Part shown: piece after piece, positions 35,875 through 45,427 of the stretch | Layout of the letters: each line of letters starts with the position of its first letter | Position numbering within the stretch: position 1 is the stretch's first letter | Assembly (NCBI GenBank): GCA_043228905.1 | Contig: JBHGNT010000022.1 | Coordinates: 10,230,001-10,294,000 of the forward strand | DNA from: Azolla caroliniana | Lineage: Eukaryota; Polypodiophyta | Length of the DNA: 64,000 nucleotides | Direction of reading: 5' to 3' | Position numbers and translations under genes: made by a program | The notes under the pieces: model-generated | The model's database searches: none | What the model was told of the DNA's origin: nothing | The model's input: only the letters and a program-made list of their open reading frames with translations

Positions 35875-36298
35875 TGTGGTCATAACATGACAAGACTCGA
35901 ACCCATGACCTTATGTTACATGGGTCGAGCTCTTGACCATTAGACTATATGTTGTAATGCGAAGGATATTATTTTCATTTAAGTTTTACTAGAGAAAATT
36001 GATGTATATTCCAGATTTCTCTGGAACATTCTAGAAACTACAGGAGTACTCTTGAGAACACTATAAAAGGAGGCACACGGCATTATTTCGAACCAAATCG
36101 GTTCAACGCTAGTCTTAAGCCTCCTAGCTACAATTGTATATTCCCTTAACATAATATATATCTTTTGTTATCCTTATTCTCTCTCTCTCTCTCTCTCTCA
36201 CTCACTCTTTCCTTCTCTCAAGAGTTCTACACCTCCCTTAGTACTAATCCTCATCTTGTAGTATTAATTCCTTCTCTATTTTAGTACTGCTCCTGACA
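35875..36298 (+). repeat. 5' LTR of Gypsy-B1
   Basis: It matches the Gypsy-B2 LTR (58321-58734, reverse orientation) along its length: tRNA-like block, GATGTATATTCCAGATTTCT, a TATA box (cactataaaaggagg, about 36060), TTCGAACCAAATCGGTTCAA, a CT microsatellite (36179-36208), and the end TACTGCTCCTGACA. The sequence just after it (GTTTGAACC) does not start with TGG, so the primer site is unresolved. Confidence 0.85.
35893..35947 (-). other. tRNA-like A/B-box module in Gypsy-B1 LTR
   Basis: On the minus strand, A-box-like TAGTCTAATGG (35947-35937) and B-box-like GGTTCGAGTCT (35903-35893) are spaced 44 bp start to start, as in tRNA genes. A full cloverleaf with a good acceptor stem could not be drawn, so this is not called a tRNA gene. 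It could be an internal RNA polymerase III promoter running antisense to the element. Confidence 0.6.
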
Positions 36299-36390
36299 GT
36301 TTGAACCAATTTTCCTCTCCTTCTCTTCCTTTATCTTCTTACTTCTCCCTCCCTTCATACTAATCTCTTATTCATCTTTTCTCTCATACT

Positions 36391-36670
36391 ATGGCCACTG
36401 TTAGCGCTCAAGAATATCAATCCGTTTTCTCAGAGCTATAATGCTTGAAAGAGAAGTTCCTTGCTTTGGAACAAGAAAATCAACGGTTGTTAGGGAATCT
36501 TCAACAAATTTCCTCAGAAAAGCAGCAGACGCAACAACAACATAGGGAACTAGTGGTACACGTGCAACAACTCAAAGCAACCTTAGTAGTGATGCAACAA
36601 CAAGGACCCAGTACGCAAGGGATTCATAAAGAACCCAAGATCGTCCTTCCCATGAAGTTTGATGGAACGT
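36391..36670 (+). pseudogene. Gypsy-B1 gag, N-terminal part
   Basis: MATVSAQEYQSVF leads into a Gln/Glu-rich coiled-coil-like segment (KEKFLALEQENQRLLGNLQQ and onward) and ends at PKIVLPMKFDGT, where the solo LTR interrupts it. There is one in-frame stop near 36439. The segment continues at 38045. Confidence 0.75.
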
Positions 36671-38044
36671 TGTCGTGTGAATCTTCACACACTATGTAAA
36701 AAAATAATGAAATAATTATTATAGATTAGATTAGTAGAGTATTATAGAAAGATGGATATACTCAAGAGCTTCAAAATGTTTTTTACTATATACAAAATGG
36801 AGAAATACATATCAAGTTATGAGAAAATAAAGTTTGAGAAGATAGAGAAATTAGAACTATCCCACATAGATAGGAAAGTTAAGGCCCTGGCTATATAAAC
36901 ACCTTGAGCTCCCTCATTTTTCATTTGTGCTAAGAGCACTTTGGCCACTTTGTCTTGATGGATGATGGTGGCCAAATTCCCTAAAACTGGAAACCAGTCG
37001 GTAAGCAAATCCGGAAAACGGGGCCGGTAAGCAAATCCGGAAACCGGCTGGTATGCAAAACCGAAACCGGCCGGCAAGCAAATCGGAATCGGAACGGGTA
37101 TGCAAACCGGAAACCGGCCGGCAAGCAAAACCGGAAACCGGCCAGTAAGCAAAATTGGAACCGGTCGGCAAGCAAAACCGGAACCGGAACCGGCAAGCAA
37201 ACCGGAATCGGCCGGCAAACAAAACTGGAACCGGCCGGCAAGCAAAATCGGAACCGGAACCGACCGGCAAGCAAAACCAGAACCGAAACCGGACGGCAAG
37301 CAAAATCGGAACCGGAACTGACCGGCAAGCAAAATGGAACCGGCTACCGGACGAGGTTGGACGCGGATGGACGAAAGATTGGATCATGCAACAAACTAAA
37401 GTAAAGTGAAGAGAACTAAAGTAAAGGCCATGAGGACGCAAGCAACTAAAGAAGGAGTGCATGGAAAAAGTAAAGGTCATGTGGACAGTCACATGCAACC
37501 AAAAGAAAAAGCTAGGCAACTAAAAGTAGAGGCCATGCAACAAAAAGTGGAGGCCATGCAACAAAAAGTGGAGAGGCTATGATCAAGGGAGAACTCTATA
37601 TTTATTCCATTTTTTTCCCTACACTAGGACGAACTCTCCATATTATCTTAATTTTTTTCCTTTTCTTTGGGAGCTCTCTTATCTTAGGGAAGCCATAACT
37701 CTCATAAACCCTAAAATTCCCTACGGAAGCCATAACACTCAAAATCCCTAATCTTCCCTACGGAAGCCATAATACTCATATAACCTAATCCTAATCTTCC
37801 CTACGGAAGCCATATCTCTCAAAACCCCTAATTTTTCTTTTCTATTAATCTTAGTAAACCTAAAACTTCTAAATCCCAATCTTGGGACATATTGTAATTT
37901 CTTTTTCCTTTGTTAATGAAAATTATTAAATTTCTTCTTTCTGTTAATTGTTAAAAATATAAACGCACTAATGTGATATCTTCCGGTCGGAGGCCCCGGG
38001 GTCCTGCCTCAAAGTTCGCGTATCCTCGTCGTATTTTCGCGACA
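36671..38044 (+). repeat. Gypsy-A-like solo LTR inserted in Gypsy-B1 gag
   Basis: It starts TGTCGTGTGAATC and ends TTTTCGCGACA, with the same terminal inverted repeat type as the Gypsy-A LTR. Shared inner words include tatcaagttatgag, agtttg.gaa and ctatcccacatag. It has no internal coding region and is flanked by (A)ACGT on both sides, so it is a solo LTR of 1374 bp. The host gag reads across after removal of it: KFDGT before, and FRGFLNHVQLVIQMHP after. It carries a purine-rich minisatellite. Confidence 0.8.
36985..37345. repeat. Purine-rich minisatellite in the solo LTR
   Basis: Roughly a dozen irregular units of about 21-30 bp are built from aaccggccggcaagcaaa. Its translations give repetitive Phe/Cys/Arg-rich or Asn/Arg/Lys-rich open frames on both strands, which are artefacts of the repeat, not genes. 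Confidence 0.85.
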
Positions 38045-39053
38045 ACGTGATCGCAGTTTAGAGGATTCCTTAATCATGTACAATTAGTCATTCAAATGCA
38101 TCCTTCTCGATATCCCACCGATGCATCATGAGTGGGACTAGTAGACACTCTACTTAGTGGCACGTCTTTGGCATGGTTCGCCTCCTTGTTAGAAAAAAGC
38201 TCTCCCTTGTTAAATAATTTCGAAGAGTTTATTACCGAATTTAAAGCCTGTTTTGGAGATACCGACAGTGTTTGAACAACAATCAACAAAATCCGAAGAT
38301 TGCATCAAGGTGAGCGGTCGACCTCGGCTTATGCTGCGGATTTCCGTCTTCTCGCCACCGATATTCCCTGGGATGGCCAGGCACTAATGGAGCAATTTCG
38401 TTTTGGCCTACGTAATGATGTTAAAGATTTACTCTTAACTTTCTTTGAGGAGCCAAAGTCATTGACAGAAGCAATCTGTCGTGCGGTGCGATGCGATAAT
38501 CACCTCTTCGAACGACGTTCAGAATGTCAGTTCCAAATGCAACGGACAAGATCGGAGCTCACCTACGCTTCAATCGTAGCAAAGCCTTTCCCAAGGGAGT
38601 CATTCAATATGTCTCCAACAAATACTCCGACTCCAATGGAAATCGACACCACATGTCGTCGCGGACCACTATGAGAAGTAGAAAAGCAGTGACGCAGGGC
38701 AAATCGATTATGTCTTTATTGTGGTGGACCGGGGCATATTGCAGTGAACTACCCCCATCGGCCGAAAAGGCAGGTAAATCAAATAACCACTAGTACTAAT
38801 AGTACTAAACCTGAGTCTATTCCTCTAGGTGTGTCTGATAGTCCTAATAGCCCAAGCCTTTCAAACAAAGTTGAAATCCTTAGTCAACTAGAAGAAGAGT
38901 TAAACGATTAAGTCCAACCAAAATAGGAGTTGTTTGGTTGGACAACCCTAGATCTGTGCAGCCCATTAGCGGTTCCATTTCCTCTAAGCAAGTTAGTAAT
39001 GTGTTCTTAGCTCAAGTAATGGTTAGTACTAAAAGTACTCCTCCAGTACATGT
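38045..39053 (+). pseudogene. Gypsy-B1 gag, C-terminal part, and start of protease
   Basis: Continuation of gag after the solo LTR: FRGFLNHVQLVIQMHPSRYP, LVDTLLSGTSLAWFASLLEK and ADFRLLATDIPWDGQALMEQ, then the knuckle CLYCGGPGHIAVNY, in which the last Cys is Tyr. Several stops occur (38278, near 38675, 38909). The sequence enters the protease at PPVHV and is cut by Copia-C2 at 39053. Confidence 0.8.
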
Positions 39054-39480
39054 TGTAAAAGAATATGTTGTGCGGAAGCGTATGCGAAACACAGAGTACA
39101 CAGTTCGGAGAACTCAGAAAACACAGAGATGGAGATGGAGATGGAGAGGAAGAGACAGAGAGAGAGAGCAGACAACTCAGTTCTATTTCAAAATAATGAC
39201 ACTCTGTACATAAAACGTGCTCAACAACACTATTTATACAAGTCCTAAGAGGACTAACAGAAGTAACGTGTACTTCAATGCTCATACGAGCGTCTGACAC
39301 TAACTACGAGACTATTAACTACCTAGTAGTCTAGGCTGCTACTAGGCTTTCGATTATTGCTTGATCCGGCTAACCGGCTCCCCAGCTCACCGGCTCACCG
39401 ATCCAACTCATCCTTCCGGATGCTGATCCGGCTCAGGCTTATTCAACCGATCCAGATCTGGTTGAGCTTGCCGCTCAACA
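39054..39480 (-). repeat. 3' LTR of Copia-C2
   Basis: 427 bp, starting (minus) TGTTGAGCGGCAAGCTCAAC and ending TTTTACA. It matches 42656-43028 with extra length from a GAGATGGAGATGG-type stretch near 39128-39150 and small indels. The sequence GTATAAATAG (minus) near 39236 is a candidate TATA box. Confidence 0.9.
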
Positions 39481-39498
39481 CTCCCCCTCAAGCTCAAC
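39481..39498 (-). other. Polypurine tract of Copia-C2 with flanking inverted repeat
   Basis: On the minus strand TTGAGCTTGAGGGGGAG abuts the LTR start. Arms of a 10 bp inverted repeat (39461-39470 and 39489-39498) lie on either side of the junction. Confidence 0.8.
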
Positions 39499-40176
39499 TT
39501 GAGGTCGGATCGTAGTGTCAGTCTCCATGGCAGTCGGTCCTTCCACCCGGCTCCTTCTGGCGTCACTCCGCCTTGCTCACGCTCCTCGTCCGGTCCGGTC
39601 CCATTTGCCGCAACCCATCTGTTTCTGTGCACCTCGACCTCGTCGGTCGGCTTGTCTGCTCAACAGGCCCAATTCAGCTCCCTCGCTGATGTGACTTCGG
39701 CACTTGCCGATTCGCCGATTCCTTAGTGTTGGCGTCGACTTTCGCTGCCTTCTCGTCCTCTTGGCCTTGAATTGATCCAGTTCTTCTGAATCCGTCTATT
39801 GAACCGAATCAGCTGTTTCCGATTTGTTCCAGCTCTTGTCTGAATTGGTTGCTCCCGATTCGTCTTCCGGTTCCAGGTCCTTCACCACATCGGACCATGT
39901 TTGGGTCTTGGCCTTCTTCTTCCGATCGGCTCTGTCCTTCTTGACTCTACTGCCGTTGCCGCTTGTTTCGACTTGTTCGGATGTGTCAACTTCCTTTGTC
40001 GACTCGGTTCCTTTCTTCTTCTTGTCTCTCCCTTTGTCAGTTCTTCCCTCACTGGCGCAATCGGTAGTCTCTTTGCCTTTGCCCATTCTGGTGTCTTTGC
40101 CCGTTCTCCCCCTCAAGTGTGGCACGTCGAGATGCTGAACACCAAGCATTTCGGTGAAGTGCTGCAACTTGTCTGA
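39499..40176 (-). other. Copia-C2 region downstream of RNase H, charged open frame
   Basis: After the stop at the end of RNase H, the same region reads on as a 123-codon open frame (40167-39796) rich in Lys, Glu, Asp, Ser and Thr (for example KKKKGTESTKEVDTSEQVET). It shows no family motif. A second open frame (39632-39408) enters the LTR. It could be an accessory C-terminal region or simply an untranslated 3' leader. Confidence 0.45.
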
Positions 40177-40766
40177 TCAGAGTGGTTTGGTGAAGATGTT
40201 AGCAACTTGCCGATCCGTATGAACATATTGAAGTTCGACTTCACCGCTCAGGACATGCTCACACACGAAGTGGTAGTGCACTTCTATGTGCTTTGTGCGA
40301 GTATGGAATACGGGGTTCTTGGCGAGCTGCATGCTGCTTATGTTGTCGCAATAGATCAGGATCATGGTCGGCACCTCGATTTGCAGGTCTTGCAGCAATC
40401 GCTGAAGCCAAATGGCTTCACCGATATTCAGTCTCAATGCTCGAAAGGGCCATTGTTAGCTGCTTTTTGCTGCTCCACACAACAACAACGCTACCAAGGG
40501 AAAACATATAGCCGGAGGTCGATCGACGATCCGATGCATCGCCGGCCCAGTCGACATCGGTGTAGCCGACTAGCTCTTCGGTTATACCATGCCGGTATAA
40601 CAGTCCCCGGTCCTTTGTGCCGCTCACATAGTGCAAAATTCGATGTGCGCATAGAAGGTGCTCCATGGTCGGCTTCTGCATATATTGGCTGATCACGCCG
40701 ACCGGATAATTGATGTCAAGTCGGGTGATTGTCAAAGATATAAGGCTTCCGACAATTTTTTGGAAC
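40177..40766 (-). pseudogene. Copia-C2 reverse transcriptase C-terminus and RNase H
   Basis: It reads FQKIVGSLISLTITRLDINY, MEHLLCAHRILHYVSGT and ELVGYTDVDWAGDASDRRST, then a frameshift near 40430, and continues WLQRLLQDLQIEVPTMILIY, CDNISSMQLAKNPVFHTRTK and the end QVANIFTKPL. This is the standard copia end, similar to Copia-D. One frameshift breaks the RNase H. The polymerase catalytic YVDD box is not present. Confidence 0.85.
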
Positions 40767-40767
40767 A

Positions 40768-41666
40768 TGTAATTTAATCTGTCATCAAATTACATATTTA
40801 TAACATCCCATTGCCAATTTCTTCAAATCGCCTATAAACAACTAAGCTCTTGCTGGTTAGTGGAACTGACGGGAACTCAACGCTCCTTATCCGCAACGCT
40901 CTGCCACAACCGAGCTTAGAATCATACACAGAAAATGGGAAATAATAAACGACACAAAGAAGAGAAGAGTACACAAGAGGTTTACGTGGAAAACCCCAAA
41001 CTAGGGAAAAACCACGGCAGCCCACAGGTTGCAAACTATCACTATGTAAGAATGTACAACAGTGAGTTCACGGAGGCAACGACCTCGTGCTCACAATATT
41101 CGCCACAGGCGGCGGTTACAACTGAGACAGCGACCTCTATCTCTCTCTCTCTCTCTATGTACACTATTACGCGCACTAATCTCGTGCAAAACAAGAATGA
41201 CAACAACAACTAAAAGTTTGCCCTAAGTCATTTTTATACTAATATGACATTTCGGCTATTTACAAATATAGCCATGATGGACTCTCAGAAAACATATTTA
41301 CGAATATGTCTCTTCATCCGGTTCTCACCGGGTCTGCACCATCCAACTCTCCGTAGCCGAGTACTCCTCATCCGGTTCTCACCGGGTCTGTACCATCCGG
41401 CTCTCCGTAGCCGGGTACTCCTCATCCGGTCTTCACCGGGTCTGTATCATCCGACTCTCCGTAGCCGGGTACTCCTCATCTGATCTTCACCGGGTCTGTA
41501 CCATCCGGCTCTCCGTAGCCGGGTACTCCTCATCCGGTCTTCACCGGGTCTGTATCATCCGACTCTTTGTAGCCGGGTACTCGTCATCTGGATTCGGCCT
41601 CGGCCGAGTTTGTTCATCGGCACTGTTCTTCTCCCTTCCCATCCAGAGGGACCTGTCTCCCAACAG
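40768..41666 (-). repeat. Copia-A solo LTR nested in Copia-C2
   Basis: On the minus strand it starts TGTTGGGAGACAGGTCCCTC, like the Copia-A1 LTR (TGTTGGGACATCGGTCCCTC), and shares ATATTTGTAAATA, (GAGA)n and GGTTTTCCACGTAAACCTC. At about 899 bp it is longer than other Copia-A LTRs because of the 54 bp array. The flanks GGAAC (40762-40766 and 41667-41671) fit a 5 bp target duplication, allowing one extra base at the low end. No internal region adjoins it. Confidence 0.78.
41317..41586. repeat. Five 54 bp tandem units in the Copia-A solo LTR
   Basis: Five head-to-tail units of exactly 54 bp start at 41317, 41371, 41425, 41479 and 41533. Each contains ccgggtctg, ccatcc.actctccgtag and ccgggtactcctca. 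The array lies in the U3-like part of the LTR and is absent from the Copia-A1 and Copia-A2 LTRs. Confidence 0.95.
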
Positions 41667-42178
41667 GAACTTCTCTACATATATGATCTGCATACCGAGC
41701 TCGGTATGGAGTCCCAACCATGTAGCTAGTTGGCAGTTCAATGTCTTCACCAAGTAGTGTTCAAGCATTTCATCGGGTAGAATGAGACAGTATTTGCGAA
41801 TGTTGAAGTAATGCCGGAAATGTTCTATATCCAGAATCAACATATTGTCGGCATTATAATCTGGCCAAGTGGCCCAAAAATCAGAAAGTCTTTTGAATCT
41901 TGCAACATCCTTCTGCTCACAATTCTCTCGTGTCCACTGACCCTTGAAATGTTGTCGCCACTTCTGGAAGAATCTTTGTACACACTTCCACACATGTGTA
42001 CGTGGTTTTTCACTCCAAATAAACAAATCAAAGTATTGCACAAATCACTCCAGAAATTGATTTGCGTCCCTCCTTGGTGTCATATATCGCACATTCATCA
42101 AGACTTTATCAAGCTCCAAGATCAAGGCTCTTCTTTCGATTTCTAATGGTTTAGGTTTCCATTCCTGTAATTGAGCCT
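41667..42178 (-). pseudogene. HAD/FCP1 (NIF)-like segment inside Copia-C2
   Basis: About 170 codons on the minus strand, open except for one TGA where Trp would fit. Readable landmarks: RRALILELDKVLMNVRY (cf. the LLDL.GVL motif I of NIF/FCP1-type HAD phosphatases), PRRDANQFLE, FDLFIWSEK (cf. FDVGIWSS), FKRLSDFWATWPDYNADNML and ILDIEHFRHYFN (cf. N.LLLDDS.YK). The order and spacing fit a plant FCP1-like domain. Motif I Asp is Glu and the second Asp of LDD is Ile, so catalysis is unlikely. It replaces the protease and integrase part of Copia-C2. The 3' residues (YVEKF) run into copia reverse transcriptase once the nested LTR is removed. Alternative: badly decayed copia coding DNA. Family call is from remembered motifs. 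Confidence 0.5.
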
Positions 42179-42590
42179 CTATTATGCCAATTACTCGAGA
42201 GAGTCTTAGATTTCCTTGATTCGGGCCGTATAATCGGCCACAGACAGATCTTTCTGTCGGACATTGTTGAGGTCCTGTCTGAGTTGTAGCTTCCCGGCCA
42301 TTGAGATTCGCCCACGCGTCCTTTGGAGTCTTAGCATCCCGAATATAGCTCAATAGCTAGTTGTTCACACAGGATGCAAGTCAATAGAGAACTCTACTTG
42401 CCGCTTGTTCCCAAGCCGAAAAATCTTTGTGTGTCAAATCAGGTGCTACATCATTAGCTCCTTTGACATAACTCCAGTAGTTGTGACCGAGCAGGTACTG
42501 GTGCATCTTGTACGACCATGATGCGTAGTTGCTCCTGTCGAGCTTCTCAATCGGTAGCGAGCTTCCCATACCTCTGTCCATATTGTTCAA
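42179..42590 (-). pseudogene. Copia-C2 gag, N-terminal part
   Basis: It starts MNNMDRGMGSSLPIEKLDRS and is nearly the same as Copia-C1 gag: NYASWSYKMHQYLLGHNYW and SAWEQAASRVLY. A stop follows near 42360. After a frame change GKLQLRQDLNNVRQKDLSVA and DYTARIKEI are readable. Similarity to Copia-C1 ends near 42180, where the foreign segment begins. Confidence 0.82.
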
Positions 42591-42643
42591 CTCTGTTTTG
42601 TTGCAAGCTTTTCTTGTCGGCTGCAGAGGACTTCAACCCTCGC

Positions 42644-42655
42644 GCTCTGATACCA
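42644..42655 (-). other. Primer-binding site of Copia-C2
   Basis: On the minus strand TGGTATCAGAGC directly follows the 5' LTR end TTTTACA, a perfect match to the initiator Met-tRNA primer site. Confidence 0.92.
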
Positions 42656-43028
42656 TGTAAAAGAATACGTTGTGCGGAAGCGTATGCGAAACACAGAGAT
42701 GGAGAGGGAGAGACAGAGAGAGAGAGACAGAGACAGAGAGGAGACAACTCAGTTCTATTTTAAAATAATGACACTCTGTACATAAAACGTGCTCAACAGA
42801 ACTATTCATACACGTCCTAAGAGGACTGACAGAAGTACTGTGTACTTTAATGCTCATACGAGCGTCTAACACTAACTACAAGACTATTAACTACCTAGTA
42901 GTCTAGGCTGCTACTAGGTTTCCGGATACTGCTTGATCCAGCTAACCGGCTCCCCAACTCACTGGCTCACTGATCTAGGTCATCGTTCCGGATGCCGATC
43001 CGGATCCGGTTGAGCTTGCCGATCAACA
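42656..43028 (-). repeat. 5' LTR of Copia-C2
   Basis: 373 bp, starting (minus) TGTTGATCGGCAAGCTCAAC and ending CTTTTACA next to the primer-binding site. It pairs with 39054-39480; point differences and indels point to an older insertion than Gypsy-A. Confidence 0.9.
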
Positions 43029-43500
43029 CATGTCTTAGCACTCTTAGATTCCGAAGCCAACTCTTGCTTCATGGATAAGAATTTTGCCCAAGCTCATCAT
43101 ATATCCCTAAAGAAATTCCCATGTCCAACCTCTGTAGTAGTCATTGATGGTCGTCCCATTGCTTCCGGGAATATTATAGAAGAGTCAAAACCCGTTAATA
43201 TTGTCCTAGATAACTTAATGTGTGTAGTATCATTTAATATAATTAGTATCCCAGAATATCCCATTGTTTTGGGATTACCATGGTTCGAATTACATAACCC
43301 AGCCATAGATTGGAGAACAAGAGAAATACGGTGTCGACAAACCCGAGGATGTACTCATAAGATTGCAACCATTTTGCTACATCAGTTGCGTGAGGAAGGG
43401 CGCAAGTGTTGTCCGTCCGACAATAAACTATATTGTCGACACAATATAAGTCGAACGTTGTTTACCGAATGTTCTATCAATGAATTGTGGTTAGGCGAAT
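43029..43500 (+). pseudogene. Gypsy-B1 protease
   Basis: After the CATGT duplication the frame resumes: LALLDSEANSCFMDKNFAQA, where LLDSEA stands for the retropepsin LLDSGA (Gly changed to Glu). Then come PIASGNIIEESKPVNIVLDN and YPIVLGLPWFELHNPAIDWR, the usual flap and end of a gypsy protease. The open frame stops at 43500. The altered active-site Gly suggests loss of function. Confidence 0.78.
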
Positions 43501-43890
43501 GAATATTAAGGTACTCTAATAATATCGATGTTATGCATACATCGAGATCGTTACTTATTTAATATAGTTATATTAGGATGTAAATAGATTAGAAGAATAA
43601 TTGCACACCAAGATTTCCTACAACTAAACTTATATTACTAAAATAAACGATAGTTTTTACAATGCCTTTGATTCCTTTTATAGGCAACCGAAAGGACTTC
43701 CTCATCAAGAAACATACTGTCATAATGGCAAGAATTACAAAATCTGTAACTAACTATATTTTTGGTTTTAATTATATTCGGCAAAATGCTGACTCATCGA
43801 TCCTCTTTATTGATCCGACTCCGACTCCGACTCTAAAATTTCCAACTCCGACGCTTCTCCACTTAAGTGCCCGCCCCTTTGTCCAGGTAA
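43501..43890. other. AT-rich insertion between protease and reverse transcriptase
   Basis: About 390 bp of AT-rich sequence without gypsy coding similarity, placed where the connector between protease and reverse transcriptase should be. It may be a small insertion. I could not find clear terminal repeats or a target duplication. Confidence 0.4.
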
Positions 43891-43903
43891 TAGCAAGGAA
43901 GAA

Positions 43904-45340
43904 ATGTTTCTCTTCGCAATATCAGTAAACCCCTCCAATATCAATAAAGAGGAGTCCACCGTTCAACTTCCAGAGAAGTATCGTCATTATGCCAATGTGT
44001 TCGATAAAGTACGAGCTAATACGCTTCCTCACCATCGACCTTATAATTGCCCCATTGATTTACAACCGGGAAAAGAGCCACCATGGGGACCGATCTACAA
44101 TTTGTCACCAACCGAGCTAGAAATCCTTCAAGCCTATATAGGAGAATTTGGCAAATGGTTTCATTCGATATTCGAAATCTCCAGCCGGCGCACCCATTTT
44201 CTTTGTCAAGAAAAAGGATGGATCACTTCATCTCGTCGTAGATTACCGTGGATTGAATAAAGTCACCATCAGGAATAGGTATGCACTTCCCCTTATCTCA
44301 AGTATTTTAGAACGGATCAATGGTGCAAGGTTCTTCACAAAGATCGACTTATGAGGAGCATATAACCTCGTACGGATCCGACCAAGAGATGAATGGAAGA
44401 CTGCGTTTCGCACCAGATATTAGCACTTCGAGTATACGATCATGCCATTCGGCCTCACTAATGCGCCAATAGTCTTCCAACACATGGCAAATGATATATT
44501 CCGAGATCTCTTGGATGATTTTTTTATCATCTATTTCAATGATCTACTGGTTTATTCGAAGACCCAAAAAGAGCATGATTCTCACGTACTATTAGTACTA
44601 AAACGACTTCGAGAACATGGTCTTTATGCAAAACTGGAAAAATGTAGTTTTGGGTGCAACCAGGTAGAATTTTTGGGCTATGTCATTTCCTTGGAAGGCA
44701 TCTCCATGGATCTAGCTAAGGTCAAAACGGTGGTAGAGTGGCAGACTCCGCGTTCGTTGCGAGATGTGCAATGCTTTTTAGGCTTTGCCAATTTTTACCG
44801 CAAGTTCATACAGGATTACTCAAAGCTTGTTTTGCCTCTCACACAACTTACCAGGAAGGGAAAATTGTTCGTTTGGTCTGAATAAGCGGGCATTGCTTTT
44901 GAGAGTCTTAAGAAGACATTTACATCAGTTCCTATTTTAGCTCATGTTAATCCAGAAAAAACATTTATCATTGAAGTAGACGTGTCGGATTTCGGCTTGG
45001 GTAGCATTCTGTCTCAACAAGGCGATGATGAAAACTACATCCTGTAGTTTTCCATTCACGCAAGTTTGACGCCGTGAAAATCAACTATGAAATTCATGAT
45101 AAAGAGCTATTAGCATTAGTGGACTCTTTTGCGCAATGGAGGCATTTTCTAGAGGAGTCTTCTCATCAAGTCATTGTATTCAATGATCACAAAGACCTTG
45201 CCTACTTTCAGAATGCTCGTGTGTTAAATCGACGTCAAGCTCGGTGGGCCTAATTCCTCACTCGTTTCGACTTCAAAATTACATATCGTCCGGGGAAGCA
45301 ACAAGGGAAGGCAGATGCATTATCACGACATTCGTAGCTA
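43904..45340 (+). pseudogene. Gypsy-B1 reverse transcriptase and RNase H (broken)
   Basis: Reads VQLPEKYRHYANVFDKVRAN, HHRPYNCPIDLQPGKEPPWG, a frameshift, [46 protein letters not shown]-stop, MPFGLTNAPIVFQHMAND, and the catalytic box IIYFNDLLVYSKT. The family has YVDD; the first Asp is Asn here. The thumb has FLGFANFYRKFIQDYSKLV. RNase H remnants (EVDVSDFGLGSILSQQG) follow a stop at 44883. Inactive. Confidence 0.88.
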
Positions 45341-45427
45341 GCACCCCGTCCCGGCGAGCCAACTTTCGATAACCAAAAGCAAGTAATCTTGGGACCGACA
45401 TGACTACAAGCAACGCAGGTCTTCAGT

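Larger units (their letters stand above)
39054..43028 (-). mobile_element. Copia-C2 inserted in Gypsy-B1 protease gene
   Basis: A minus-strand copia with two LTRs (42656-43028 is 5', 39054-39480 is 3'), a perfect primer-binding site, polypurine tract, gag and reverse transcriptase/RNase H pieces. It is flanked by a perfect 5 bp target duplication CATGT (39049-39053 and 43029-43033). Protease and integrase are missing. In their place lies a segment resembling a host phosphatase, followed by a nested Copia-A solo LTR. Non-autonomous. Confidence 0.88.

Noticed and set aside
36817-37519. Several overlapping open frames rich in Phe, Cys, Arg or Asn, Lys on both strands
   Set aside because: They are translations of the purine-rich minisatellite in the solo LTR; the same motif repeats in all frames and there is no start context or homology.
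41667-42041. First read as decayed copia reverse transcriptase because it leads into KIVGSL
   Set aside because: The expected YVDD and flanking motifs do not align, whereas the FIWS, LSDFW and NMLILD landmarks fit an FCP1-like HAD fold better; kept as a tentative call only.
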